DNA of 64,000 nt from Desulfurellaceae bacterium bin18 (GTDB lineage Bacteria; Desulfobacterota; Binatia; Bin18). This document shows, piece after piece, positions 9,617 through 16,893 of this stretch (the first letter of the stretch is position 1; each line of letters begins with the position of its first letter). Both the position numbers and the translations under genes were made by a program. The notes below the pieces were generated by a model, which did not search any database, was not told the DNA's origin, and worked only from the letters and a program-made list of their open reading frames with translations. Location: NCBI GenBank assembly GCA_002238415.1, contig MPMI01000019.1, forward strand, positions 39,192-103,191, written 5' to 3'.

Positions 9617-11644
9617 ATGGCAGACCAGCAGCATTTTCCACACACCTATTATGACAAGGCCGATGAAGACGTCGCCTTTCAGGACTACGCCCCCTTTCGG
9701 TACGGTCAGGTTGCCCGAGACCCGGATACTGTCAGCCGAATCGACGCGCTCAGAAAAAACCTGGACCCGATCCTGGTCGATATTGTGGACGGCGGAATTG
9801 AGGCAGCCATCATGGAAGCCGAGGCTGCGGTCGAGCGGACCGCCCGCTCGACCATTATCCGCGAACAGCACGACTACCGGGCCTCGCTCAACACGCTCGA
9901 CTGTCTGTCGGTCTCGCGCGTGTCCTGGGCCGCCACCGCCGACCCGATTCGGATGAAGTTTCCGGCTGAGCGTATCTATGAAGGCGATGTGTTTATCTAT
10001 AACGACGTCTACGAGTCAGCCGGAACGATCGGTCATCTGCCGGACTATTGTGTGGTCACTCCCATTTTTTGGGATGGGCGGCTGATTGGATTTGCGCAGA
10101 TTTTCGGTCACGTCAACGATGTGGGCGGCCGTATGGCGGGCTCCTGGCCGAGCACCTCGACCAGTATTTTTGAGGAGGGCACCATCTGTCCGCCGGTCAA
10201 GCTGTACGAAAAGGGTCAGCTCAACGAGGGACTATACGATGTTCTGCTGCGGAACAGTCGTTTTCCCGAGGACCTGCGAGGCGATATTGACGCCTTTGTG
10301 GGCGCGAATGAGGTCATCCGCCGCCGGGTGACGGAATTATGCGATCGTTTTGGCGGCAACGAGGTGGAAGCCGCGTTCTATGAAATTCTCGACCGCTGCG
10401 CCGAGGTGGTGCGCGAAAAAGGGCTGCCCCTGTTCCCCGAGGGAGAATTCATCGGAGAGGATTTTATTGAGAACGACGGTCTGACCCTGGACAAGCCGGT
10501 CAAGCTCCAGATCACCATGCGCAAGTATCCGGACAAGATGGTGCTGGATTTCGCCGGCACCAGTCCCCAGGCCAAGGGGCCGATCAACTGGCCGGTCGAT
10601 GGCCGTCATTACTCCAAATGGCTCGGCGCGTTCTTTAAGGCGCAGATTCCCGGCATCATCATTAACGAAGGCGTGACCCAGGTCTTTCGCTGTCGTATTC
10701 CACAGGGGACCATTCTGAGCCCGGAGTTTCCGGCTCCGGTGGTGAGTCGGATGACCTGTATGCTGCGCATGATCAGCGCCTATACCGTCGCCCTGGCCAA
10801 AGCCTTTGACGGCGAGGTGGTGGCCGACATGCAGAACATTCAGATCTACGGCCTGTACGGACAGGACTTGGAGGGCCGGTTGTTTCTGATGCGCGAAATT
10901 TTCGGGGCGGGTTCGGGCGCGCGGCCGTATGCAGATGGCACCGATGCCGTGGATTTGGTGCCCTATTCCAAAAACCTGCCGGCGGAATTCATTGAACAGC
11001 GCTTCCCGGTTGAAGTCCTGCGCGTTGGTCTGGCGACCGATTCGGGCGGAGCCGGAAAATATCGCGGCGGGCTGGGTTATGAGAAAGAGATACGGACATT
11101 GGTTGACGGGTATTATCTGACGGTCACGGAGCGGACCGCCTTTGCCTGCACGGGTATCAAGGGCGGCAAGTGGGGCGCGCCGAGTTCGTCCATTAAGAAT
11201 CCCGACACCCCGGAGGAAGAGGCGGTCTATTTCAGCCGGGATGCCATTCCGGTCAAAGCGGGCGACATTATTCGCCTCACCACCCCAGGCGGCGGCGGCT
11301 GGGGCGACCCTCTGGAACGCGATATCGACGCCGTTCGTATGGATGTGGTCCGCAAGCTCGTCTCGCCCGAGCGGGCCGAGCGGGATTACGGAGTCGTCCT
11401 GGACCCGGTCACACACGAGGTCGATCAATCGGCCACGGCCCAGCTCCGCAAACGGCTGGCCGAAAAACGTGGCCCGGTCAAACTGATCGATCGCGGACCG
11501 TATGCTGAGACGTTAATCAAAAAGGGATTGCTGGACGTATCCGACCCGGAGCTGGAGTGTCTGGACTGCGCCGACGATGCGGTGTTGGATCACTATTGGA
11601 AGGATTTGTATAAGTACACGCCGCGGACGCTGGGGGGGGCGTAG
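9617..11644 (+). CDS. hyuB: Hydantoinase B / oxoprolinase family subunit (HyuB)
   Basis: A 675-residue HyuB-type subunit. It has an N-terminal segment on the theme 'DPILVDIVDGGIEAAIMEAE', then EGDVFIYNDVYESAGTIGHLPDY (the family usually shows GDxxxxNDP near here), GQLNEGLYDVLLRNSR, and a C-terminal glycine-rich GGLGYEKEIRTL...TTPGGGGWGDP. The last is the hallmark of HyuB/acetone carboxylase alpha proteins. It is longer at the N-terminus than the HyuB at 59780-61534 and clearly a different subfamily. Translationally close to hyuA-2 (31-base gap). Probably binds the cyclic amide or acyl substrate while HyuA binds ATP. Confidence 0.88.
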   Translation: MADQQHFPHTYYDKADEDVAFQDYAPFRYGQVARDPDTVSRIDALRKNLDPILVDIVDGGIEAAIMEAEAAVERTARSTIIREQHDYRASLNTLDCLSVSRVSWAATADPIRMKFPAERIYEGDVFIYNDVYESAGTIGHLPDYCVVTPIFWDGRLIGFAQIFGHVNDVGGRMAGSWPSTSTSIFEEGTICPPVKLYEKGQLNEGLYDVLLRNSRFPEDLRGDIDAFVGANEVIRRRVTELCDRFGGNEVEAAFYEILDRCAEVVREKGLPLFPEGEFIGEDFIENDGLTLDKPVKLQITMRKYPDKMVLDFAGTSPQAKGPINWPVDGRHYSKWLGAFFKAQIPGIIINEGVTQVFRCRIPQGTILSPEFPAPVVSRMTCMLRMISAYTVALAKAFDGEVVADMQNIQIYGLYGQDLEGRLFLMREIFGAGSGARPYADGTDAVDLVPYSKNLPAEFIEQRFPVEVLRVGLATDSGGAGKYRGGLGYEKEIRTLVDGYYLTVTERTAFACTGIKGGKWGAPSSSIKNPDTPEEEAVYFSRDAIPVKAGDIIRLTTPGGGGWGDPLERDIDAVRMDVVRKLVSPERAERDYGVVLDPVTHEVDQSATAQLRKRLAEKRGPVKLIDRGPYAETLIKKGLLDVSDPELECLDCADDAVLDHYWKDLYKYTPRTLGGA

Positions 11645-11670
11645 GTCGGATGGGCGAAACGTCATCCGAT
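11642..11670. repeat. REP-like palindrome, copy 1
   Basis: Starts inside the hyuB stop region: TAGGTCGGATG-GGCGAAACGT-CATCCGAT. Arms TCGGATG (11646-11652) and CATCCGA (11663-11669). It shares the TAGGTCGGAT...GCG...ATCCGA layout with the element at 12608-12636, so the two belong to one dispersed extragenic palindrome family. Confidence 0.55.
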
Positions 11671-11736
11671 ATCCTCTCGGGCATAGAAAAGAATCTCTAG
11701 CACGGTTTACGATAGGTTGTAGCCATGCCATTACGC

Positions 11737-11817
11737 GCTCGTCATGCCGGACTTGGTCCGGCATCCAGAGGTCGAGGGTTGGAGGCTTGGATTCCTGCCT
11801 CCGCAGGAATGACGAGC
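11737..11817. repeat. MITE-like 81 bp intergenic element with outer inverted repeats and two inner hairpins
   Basis: Outer arms GCTCGTCAT (11737-11745) and ATGACGAGC (11809-11817) are perfect inverted repeats. Inside are two further hairpins, ATGCCGGA-CTTGG-TCCGGCAT (11744-11764) and ATTCCTGC-CTCC-GCAGGAAT (11791-11810). This double-hairpin structure resembles the widespread 'CGTCATTCC...GGAATCCA' class of bacterial intergenic repeats. Only one copy lies in this window. Confidence 0.65.
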
Positions 11818-11857
11818 GGCTACACAGAATCGCAATCTGCTCTAGCATGGCGGTTTA

Positions 11858-12421
11858 TTACCTGTTTCGATACGTCCCTTTGAACTTCCTGCCGTTGACC
11901 TTGCCTTTGTGTCTGACCGTGCCACCAGGGAACACTTCAACGGTCCCCTTATGGCGGTTGCCGAGGCTGTCTTTGTATTTGTAGGTGTGACGGCTGTAAT
12001 CACCTACACTGTAGCTCTTGCTCTGCGATTTGTACGTGTAATCCGGTAACAACGGACTCGGGCGCGAACTACGGTATTTACCCTTGGTGACGGTCGTCCC
12101 ACTGGGGAGGACCTGGGTCTTGCTCTTGTGGCGGTTGCCGAGGCTGTCTTTGTATTTGTAGGTGTGACGGCTGTAATCACCCACACTGTAGCTCTTGCTC
12201 TGTGATTTGTACGTGTAGCTCGGCAACGATGGGATTGTATACGACGGACTGCGGTAGGAACTGGAATACGGACTCGTATACGAAGGGCTGCTGCGGGGAC
12301 TGGAATACGACCGGCTGTATGGATCAGCGAATACTGACTCGGGAACAATTGGAACGAGCGCGAACGTAGCGACAAGAAGTATCCGAGCCACGGTCTTTAT
12401 GCTGTCCGGTCTACTGTTCAT
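11858..12421 (-). CDS. Secreted Ser/Tyr/Lys-rich protein with two internal repeats
   Basis: A 187-residue protein of unknown function. The N-terminus MNSRPDSIKTVARILLVATF and following residues to VFADPYS form a signal peptide with cleavage near FA-DP. A Ser/Pro/Tyr-rich stretch (~35-65) follows, then two near-identical ~33-residue units built on YTYKSQSKSYSVGDYSRHT and YKYKDSLGNRHK, separated by a basic linker. The repeats are also nearly identical in DNA, so the duplication is recent. The strongly basic C-terminus (KVNGRKFKGTYRNR) suggests an anionic surface or nucleic acid as partner. GGAAGG upstream of ATG 12421 fixes the start; the frame extends to 12526 without support. Confidence 0.65.
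   Translation of the reverse strand: MNSRPDSIKTVARILLVATFALVPIVPESVFADPYSRSYSSPRSSPSYTSPYSSSYRSPSYTIPSLPSYTYKSQSKSYSVGDYSRHTYKYKDSLGNRHKSKTQVLPSGTTVTKGKYRSSRPSPLLPDYTYKSQSKSYSVGDYSRHTYKYKDSLGNRHKGTVEVFPGGTVRHKGKVNGRKFKGTYRNR
11950..12216 (-). repeat. Two ~90 bp direct repeats inside the secreted-protein gene
   Basis: Units at about 11950-12042 and 12128-12216 both read TGGCGGTTGCCGAGGCTGTC and onward, with only a few mismatches (for example CACCTACACTG versus CACCCACACTG). They encode the repeated YSVGDYSRHTYKYKDSLGNR units and could change copy number by slippage or recombination. Confidence 0.8.
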
Positions 12422-12453
12422 AGCCTTCCCACCCCCTGAATACTGTAGCCATA

Positions 12454-12576
12454 TCAAGACTGATCTTCGGTATCGTTCCAGAGATATGCTACCGGACGTG
12501 TCTCTCCTTGTAATGCTTCCTGCCATCCCTGGCGAAAGCTCTCCTCAGCGGTCTTCAATTTGGGTTCGTTATCCAT
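12454..12576 (-). CDS. Small acidic hypothetical protein (40 aa)
   Basis: A 40-residue frame from ATG 12576 containing FRQGWQEALQGETRPVAYLW. It is reminiscent of short proteins encoded beside type II toxin-antitoxin genes, but I cannot assign it to a named family. A REP-like palindrome separates it from the YgiT gene upstream. No good ribosome-binding site is visible, so expression is doubtful. The same frame extends to 12663 through the palindrome, which argues against the longer start. Confidence 0.4.
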   Translation of the reverse strand: MDNEPKLKTAEESFRQGWQEALQGETRPVAYLWNDTEDQS

Positions 12577-12607
12577 CTTCGACTTCTGAGAGAAGCAGCA
12601 GTAACTG

Positions 12608-12636
12608 TAGGTCGGATTAGCGTAGCGTAATCCGAC
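12608..12636. repeat. REP-like palindrome, copy 2
   Basis: TAGGTCGGATTA-GCGTAGCG-TAATCCGAC: arms GTCGGATTA (12611-12619) and TAATCCGAC (12628-12636) are perfect. It is of the same family as 11642-11670. Such elements are usually spread by RAYT (REP-associated tyrosine) transposases, none of which is encoded here. Confidence 0.65.
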
Positions 12637-12669
12637 ATCTTCCGAATACCCCACCTGATTCACGCCTTT

Positions 12670-12894
12670 CTACGCGGCAAAGTCAAGTATTTCGAGGGTA
12701 ATGCCCCGCTCCCATTCCGCCTGAGCCTGATTCAGCAGTGCCTCATTCACCCCTGCGGAAACGTATTCTTCACCGCAATTGTCACAGATTTGGGCCGGGA
12801 CTTTCTTGAACACTACCGTTGTCTGCTCGCGTTCCAGGGCAATGGTGGTGTGCCCATCTGTGGCCGTCCCGTTCCGGCAGATGGCGCATTTCAT
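12670..12894 (-). CDS. YgiT-type zinc-finger protein (antitoxin-like)
   Basis: A 74-residue protein with two CxxC knuckles, MKCAICRNG at the start and QICDNCGEEY at ~34-43, the pattern of the YgiT/MqsA N-terminal zinc domain. After these come YVSAGVNEALLNQAQAEWERG. In the family, such short proteins are found next to DUF4258 toxins as putative antitoxins; an example of that pairing lies at 58981-59525. Here a SIR2-like gene stands between the YgiT gene and the DUF4258 gene (13979-14248). ATG 12894 is chosen because the first CxxC begins right after it. Confidence 0.8.
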   Translation of the reverse strand: MKCAICRNGTATDGHTTIALEREQTTVVFKKVPAQICDNCGEEYVSAGVNEALLNQAQAEWERGITLEILDFAA

Positions 12895-12927
12895 TACAGC
12901 TATCCCTGGGCGCATCCTAGCTCTTAT

Positions 12928-13938
12928 CTAGTATGCCTCAACTTTCCCTCGATAAAAAAGGTTTTCAATGCGGGAATCGAAGGCTGACTGGATCGCTTTT
13001 TCCCGCTCACACTTTTTGTTCTGCAACTCAAAAAATTCGACACTGAGTCTGCTATTCCGCAGTCTCATACCTTCTTGCAGGAGAAACCTGCCGTATTCAT
13101 CTTCTTGAGGAAAGCTGTAGCCAACAACGACCACAGAATCGGCATCGCGAATTGCTTCGACCACTGTCCGCCACTGCCTTACAATCGTATCAAAGACTGG
13201 GCGTGATCTACGCAGTTGAACTTGCAGTTGAACTTGCACTTCACGGATTAACTCACTTTTGATCGGAACCGCACCGAGGACCAGAGGCTCTCGGCGATTA
13301 TCCACATCCGTAGGCTTTAACGAGTTTAAGAGCACCCCGTCATTCTCCCCGGCAGCTATTACACATTGAGGACTACCACGTATAATCTTATCAAGGTCCA
13401 GTGTCCAAGATGTGGAACCGTGCGGCTTTGCCAGGGTTATCCCTTTTTTTCTGTTCTGTTCCTGAGCATTGACTGACAGGAGCGTATGACCAAACCGACA
13501 AGCGAGGCGCTCAACGATTGTGTCGTAATTGAAGGAAATAATAATATCCCCTGGATTCATTTCGTTCTTGACGAGCCCACCAAGTGTGTAGCCGTCAGTC
13601 AGTGGAAGCTGGTCCGCCGCATCGTCACAGCGCTTTCCATATACTTCCAGGAGTGCCTTCTTCATCTGAGGGCTTTCATCAGACCAAGCTGACGACTGTG
13701 GAATGGCCTCTTGAAGCTTCGCATAGTAATCCATGCAGGTCCAAACCGGCTCCAAACCCCAATTAGCGAGAGGAAGGTCCAGATGTTCGACTATTTTGAA
13801 GAGTGCTGGGTAGTGAAAAGGCCATTGAGGGTCAATGTCCTGGAGCACCTTACCGAACTCTGCCGCCACAGGTACAGGGGTGCCAGTGGAATGGAATGTA
13901 CCCTTAGAAGCACCCGCGCCAGTGAAAAATACCTTCAT
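12928..13938 (-). CDS. SIR2-like domain protein (putative NAD-consuming effector)
   Basis: A 336-residue SIR2-like protein. The N-terminal FFTGAGASKGT (residues 4-14) is the NAD-binding GAGAS loop. IISFNYDTIVERL (~133-145) carries the N and D typical of SIR2_2-type domains, KPHGSTSW (171-178) supplies the conserved His, and VVVGYSFPQEDEYGRFLL (~270-287) is the closing GYS(F) motif. No zinc-binding Cys quartet is seen, as in prophage/defence SIR2 proteins rather than protein deacetylases. Related domains in Thoeris, DSR and SIR2-pAgo systems degrade NAD+ after phage sensing; whether this one does is inference. It follows the DUF4258 gene by 40 bases and precedes the YgiT gene by 33. Confidence 0.8.
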   Translation of the reverse strand: MKVFFTGAGASKGTFHSTGTPVPVAAEFGKVLQDIDPQWPFHYPALFKIVEHLDLPLANWGLEPVWTCMDYYAKLQEAIPQSSAWSDESPQMKKALLEVYGKRCDDAADQLPLTDGYTLGGLVKNEMNPGDIIISFNYDTIVERLACRFGHTLLSVNAQEQNRKKGITLAKPHGSTSWTLDLDKIIRGSPQCVIAAGENDGVLLNSLKPTDVDNRREPLVLGAVPIKSELIREVQVQLQVQLRRSRPVFDTIVRQWRTVVEAIRDADSVVVVGYSFPQEDEYGRFLLQEGMRLRNSRLSVEFFELQNKKCEREKAIQSAFDSRIENLFYRGKVEAY

Positions 13939-13978
13939 CTTTCAGACCTCATCCATCTCCTGGCAGATTCCTTAAAAT

Positions 13979-14248
13979 TCAACTACGGCGAATCCTGCGG
14001 TATCGTTTTCCGCACGTGACTACGCGCCCATCGGCAACGATCACATAGTCGCGCCAGTGCCCTTCGAGTCGCTGAGAGATGGCCTGCCCTTTTGAACGAC
14101 AAACTCGCTGACGACCCCGACGACCAAAATAAAAAATTTCGCCACCACGACCAGCTGGCGTTCGCTCCCCATAATCAAGAAGTAAATTCACGACGCTTGA
14201 CGGTATAGCGCGCTGCTGCATTCGAACTTTCGCGTGAGCCGTGTACAT
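13979..14248 (-). CDS. DUF4258 protein (putative toxin)
   Basis: An 89-residue basic protein. YTAHAKVRMQQRAIPSSVV near the N-terminus (HA-x-x-R-M-x-x-R) and VADGRVVTCGKRYRRIRR at the end match the DUF4258 family, usually regarded as a BECR/RelE-like toxin candidate paired with YgiT antitoxins. GAGGAGG lies just upstream of ATG 14248. A degraded second copy of the 5' third of this gene lies 2.6 kb away at 16747-16843, on the other side of the dynamin-like gene. Confidence 0.75.
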   Translation of the reverse strand: MYTAHAKVRMQQRAIPSSVVNLLLDYGERTPAGRGGEIFYFGRRGRQRVCRSKGQAISQRLEGHWRDYVIVADGRVVTCGKRYRRIRRS

Positions 14249-14257
14249 GAATCCTCC
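14161..14257 (-). repeat. 97 bp direct repeat, left copy (5' part of DUF4258 gene)
   Basis: Matches 16747-16843 at about 89 of 97 positions by eye, covering the ribosome-binding site and first ~29 codons of the DUF4258 gene. Together the two copies bracket the XRE-dynamin gene in direct orientation. Confidence 0.85.
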
Positions 14258-14324
14258 TCTCGGATAATCTCTGCATCAGTTGCTACGTTGTTAAAGCCAA
14301 CTCACTCTCAAGCCTGAGAGTTTT

Positions 14325-16568
14325 CTATGTTTTCCACCGCCACGGAATAGCGGCGAAAAAACTTTTTAGCTCCTGATAGTGATTGATTCTCTGCTCAAGA
14401 GCCCGAAGATCCTCTTGCGGACCTCCGAATGCGTCTTCTATCTCCTTGAGGTAATTCCGATGCTGTGCATCGATATTATTCGCACCTTCTTGAAAGGCCA
14501 CTAGTGTATTGTCCCAGAAACTTCTACTATTACCCTCAAGCTTCGATAGAACTCTTGCTTTTTCAAATACCTGTCTGATCTTCTTAGCTAAACGAGACTT
14601 CCAATCCCCCGCAAAAATTCGCCACACCAACACGGCCACAGCAACAGCTAGCCCTACCCCCAAGGTAATCGGCCCTCCTAATGCCGCAACCGCGCCAGTT
14701 GCACCAGCTGTACCGGCTGCGGTCGAAATGCCGAGGGCCGACAGAATACTTGCCCCCTTTGCGACTGCGATATAGCCGCCTAGATTGCCCAGGCTGGCCG
14801 CCCAAGCCCCAAGGGCACCCAAGGTGCCAGCCCCAGCCAATCCTCCAAGAAATGCCGCCTTCGCATCAATGGGCGTGGTGATTATCCCCCACTTCTCATT
14901 GCGGAACGTTGCCTTGGCGACGTCTTGTAGGAATTCCTCAGTGATGTTCTTGAGGTCGTTAACCAAATCTGCCCGAAAGTCCCGAGTTTTGGACTGTATC
15001 TTTTCCCAGACGTAATTTGCGGCAAGTTCTTGTGCGGTTTTTTTGTCGCTGTAGCGTCGATCAATCATCCCTTCGAGACTCTCAACTGCGGTTTCAGCCC
15101 TAAAAACATCTTGGGTGTATTTCAGGTCTCGATTCTTGAACGTGGCGATCTTCTGTTCAAAGGTTTCCACCGCTCTTTTATGCCGTCTCTGTCTATCCGG
15201 CTCCGCCTCTTTCAACTTCCGAAGGTGATCTTTTCCTTGGTTTTTTTCTCTCAGAATAGTTTCCCATTTCTCGATTATCCGTGCGTACCGTGCGGTTCCT
15301 TTCTCCTTGAATCTAGCGATCTCTGCGTCGGTATGATCTTCAATAATGGGTGGCATGTGCCTTCCCAATAGGGTGTATAGTCCATTCTCCAGTTTTTCTC
15401 GGCGACTCGGTTCTTCCTGCCAGAAGCTGAAGAAACGGTTGGTGAAGTCCTGAAGGGTAATTTCTCTTCCGGCTTGTTTCTTCAAATCTTGGAAGAGAGT
15501 GTCTTCAAAGTGCTCGTAAAACTTCTTAGCTCGGCCTTCAAGTATCTCGTCGAGTTCGTTGGTCTTCATCCCTGGGTGGGCATGTGAAGCAATAATGAAC
15601 AGATTGCCGAGCGTAGGGAATCTATCGTCAGGCGTTTCAAAGTTGAGAATACTGCGTAACAAATGCCCGAGCCGCGTAAAATCTCTGCTATCCAGGAATC
15701 CTTGCGCTCTACTGAGATACAATAAAATATCCGCTTGGTTCCCAGCTTGATCTATCAGTTCGGCCCTGATTTCCTCGTCGGTTTCCTCGTCATCGTAACC
15801 GGGCAAATCCACTAGAACGCAGGAGTGCAGCAATGGGGCATCGACAAAAGCCAGCACAGTTACAGTTCCTTGCTCGTCGCCCTCTGGTGCTCCTGCATTT
15901 TTCCGGTTTACGTACTCTTCAAGGATGTCCCAACTGCCTCCTATGTCCCAACTGCCTCCTATTAGGCGATGCTCGTTGAAATGCGCCTTATCCTGCCATT
16001 TTTGGGGGTCAAAATCCGAGTCCATCAGACACAGGCTTTCCGTGACCCACTCAGGGCGGTCGGTACTGTGATGGATATAGGTGGGGAACTTTGTCACCGG
16101 CTGGTAGCCTGTCGGCAGTTCCCCCCCCCCTAGTAAAAAATTGCAGAGATGGCTCTTACCCGCGTCGAAGTGTCCGGTGACTACCACCCAGGGCTTCTTC
16201 CCTTTGAGGGCCATCACTTGGTCACGAAATTGTGCAATGGTCGGAAAGATGGACTCCTCTTCAGGAATCCGTCTTGCTCTGAACCGGTCAATGTATTGGA
16301 GGAGTAAATTCAGGTCTTCGGTAAGTGTCGCGTACAGGCTGTCACCAAAGTCAAAACTAGCGTTTTCAATCGATTCAGTCGGTAGAAGCTCGTTCACCGT
16401 CACCCCCAAGGCCCGTGCATAGCGTGTCAACAAATGGGTAGGAACCCTGCCTTTTTTTTCATATTCCGCTACTTGGCTCTGGGTAATCCCAAGCTGTTTA
16501 GCGAGGTCGGATTGGGATAGGCTTGCCTGCTTTCGTAATTTCGCCAATTCTGGTTTTTTTGTCTCCAT
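14325..16568 (-). CDS. XRE-family HTH fused to a dynamin-like GTPase
   Basis: A 747-residue fusion. Residues 6-64 form a Cro/CI-type HTH (LRKQASLSQSDLAKQLGITQ, then VAEYEKKGRVP). A dynamin-like GTPase follows: P-loop GHFDAGKS (132-139), switch I Thr in PVTKFPT (~159), G3 DLPG (254-257), and a possible base-recognition region around FIIASHAHPG (~324-333). A charged helical stalk (~410-560) precedes a Gly/Ala-rich hydrophobic stretch (~573-653), likely membrane-inserting as in bacterial dynamin-like proteins. AAGGAGG precedes ATG 16568, behind a near-consensus promoter. The gene has a C10 run near the P-loop codons and an in-frame 18 bp tandem duplication giving GGSWDIGGSWDI. Bacterial dynamins act in membrane maintenance and some in phage defence; the HTH fusion suggests self-repression or DNA-linked sensing (inference). 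Confidence 0.88.
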   Translation of the reverse strand: METKKPELAKLRKQASLSQSDLAKQLGITQSQVAEYEKKGRVPTHLLTRYARALGVTVNELLPTESIENASFDFGDSLYATLTEDLNLLLQYIDRFRARRIPEEESIFPTIAQFRDQVMALKGKKPWVVVTGHFDAGKSHLCNFLLGGGELPTGYQPVTKFPTYIHHSTDRPEWVTESLCLMDSDFDPQKWQDKAHFNEHRLIGGSWDIGGSWDILEEYVNRKNAGAPEGDEQGTVTVLAFVDAPLLHSCVLVDLPGYDDEETDEEIRAELIDQAGNQADILLYLSRAQGFLDSRDFTRLGHLLRSILNFETPDDRFPTLGNLFIIASHAHPGMKTNELDEILEGRAKKFYEHFEDTLFQDLKKQAGREITLQDFTNRFFSFWQEEPSRREKLENGLYTLLGRHMPPIIEDHTDAEIARFKEKGTARYARIIEKWETILREKNQGKDHLRKLKEAEPDRQRRHKRAVETFEQKIATFKNRDLKYTQDVFRAETAVESLEGMIDRRYSDKKTAQELAANYVWEKIQSKTRDFRADLVNDLKNITEEFLQDVAKATFRNEKWGIITTPIDAKAAFLGGLAGAGTLGALGAWAASLGNLGGYIAVAKGASILSALGISTAAGTAGATGAVAALGGPITLGVGLAVAVAVLVWRIFAGDWKSRLAKKIRQVFEKARVLSKLEGNSRSFWDNTLVAFQEGANNIDAQHRNYLKEIEDAFGGPQEDLRALEQRINHYQELKSFFAAIPWRWKT
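15926..15961 (-). repeat. In-frame 18 bp tandem duplication
   Basis: The unit CCAACTGCCTCCTATGTC occurs nearly twice in tandem around 15926-15961 and yields the repeated peptide GGSWDI-GGSWDI (residues ~204-215 of the XRE-dynamin protein), in the region between the G2 and G3 motifs. The length is a multiple of three, so the frame is kept. Confidence 0.75.
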
Positions 16569-16616
16569 GAGATATTCCTCCTTGAGATGAGCCAGCTTCG
16601 AGCAAAGACAAGAAGG

Positions 16617-16645
16617 AATATATAGCGGAATATGTTATATGTCAA
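16617..16645 (-). promoter_or_regulatory. Near-consensus sigma-70 promoter of the XRE-dynamin gene
   Basis: On the minus strand: -35 TTGACA (16640-16645), 17 bp spacer, -10 TATATT (16617-16622), about 50 bases upstream of ATG 16568. The flanks are very AT-rich, and a small palindrome TATC-TATATATAC-GATA lies at 16653-16669. It is the best promoter match I noticed in the window, and a plausible site for autoregulation by the HTH domain. Confidence 0.7.
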
Positions 16646-16684
16646 ATATATTTATCTATATATACGATAAATTTGTTCCACTTA

Positions 16685-16834
16685 CTACATATTCTTATAT
16701 AACACCATCCTTTCGCTGCATTTATATCGACTCATAGCCGGAGGGTTTCGCTCACCATAATCGAGAAGGAAATTCACGATGCTTGACGGTATAGCGCGCT
16801 GTTGCATTCGGACCTTAGCGTGAGCCGTGTACAT
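16685..16834 (-). pseudogene. Truncated DUF4258 gene copy
   Basis: From ATG 16834 (with GGGAGG upstream) the frame reads MYTAHAKVRMQQRAIPSSIV and then NFLLDYGER, matching the first ~29 residues of the intact DUF4258 protein at 13979-14248 with two substitutions. Homology stops there, and unrelated sequence runs to TAG at 16685-16687. The intact protein has 89 residues. The fragment keeps its start region, so a 49-residue peptide might still be made, but it lacks the conserved C-terminal half. Confidence 0.8.
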
Positions 16835-16843
16835 GAATCCTCC
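16747..16843 (-). repeat. 97 bp direct repeat, right copy (DUF4258 gene fragment)
   Basis: Right partner of 14161-14257. The repeat ends exactly where DUF4258 homology ends on one side and just upstream of the ribosome-binding site on the other, so the duplicated unit is the 5' end of that gene. Confidence 0.85.
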
Positions 16844-16893
16844 CATCCAGGTTACTCTTCGCCGTTGTCTTCCTTATCAGAATCAGACAACAA

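Noticed and set aside
8252..11428. Long open frames on the minus strand opposite hyuA-2 and hyuB (8252-8923, 8969-9871, 10337-11428)
   Set aside because: They lie wholly antisense to well-conserved genes, show no recognisable domains and arise from the codon bias of the sense strand.
14304..14321. Hairpin ACTCTCA-AGCC-TGAGAGT as terminator of the XRE-dynamin gene
   Set aside because: The T run follows on the plus strand, not on the minus strand where the gene is transcribed, and no plus-strand gene ends there.
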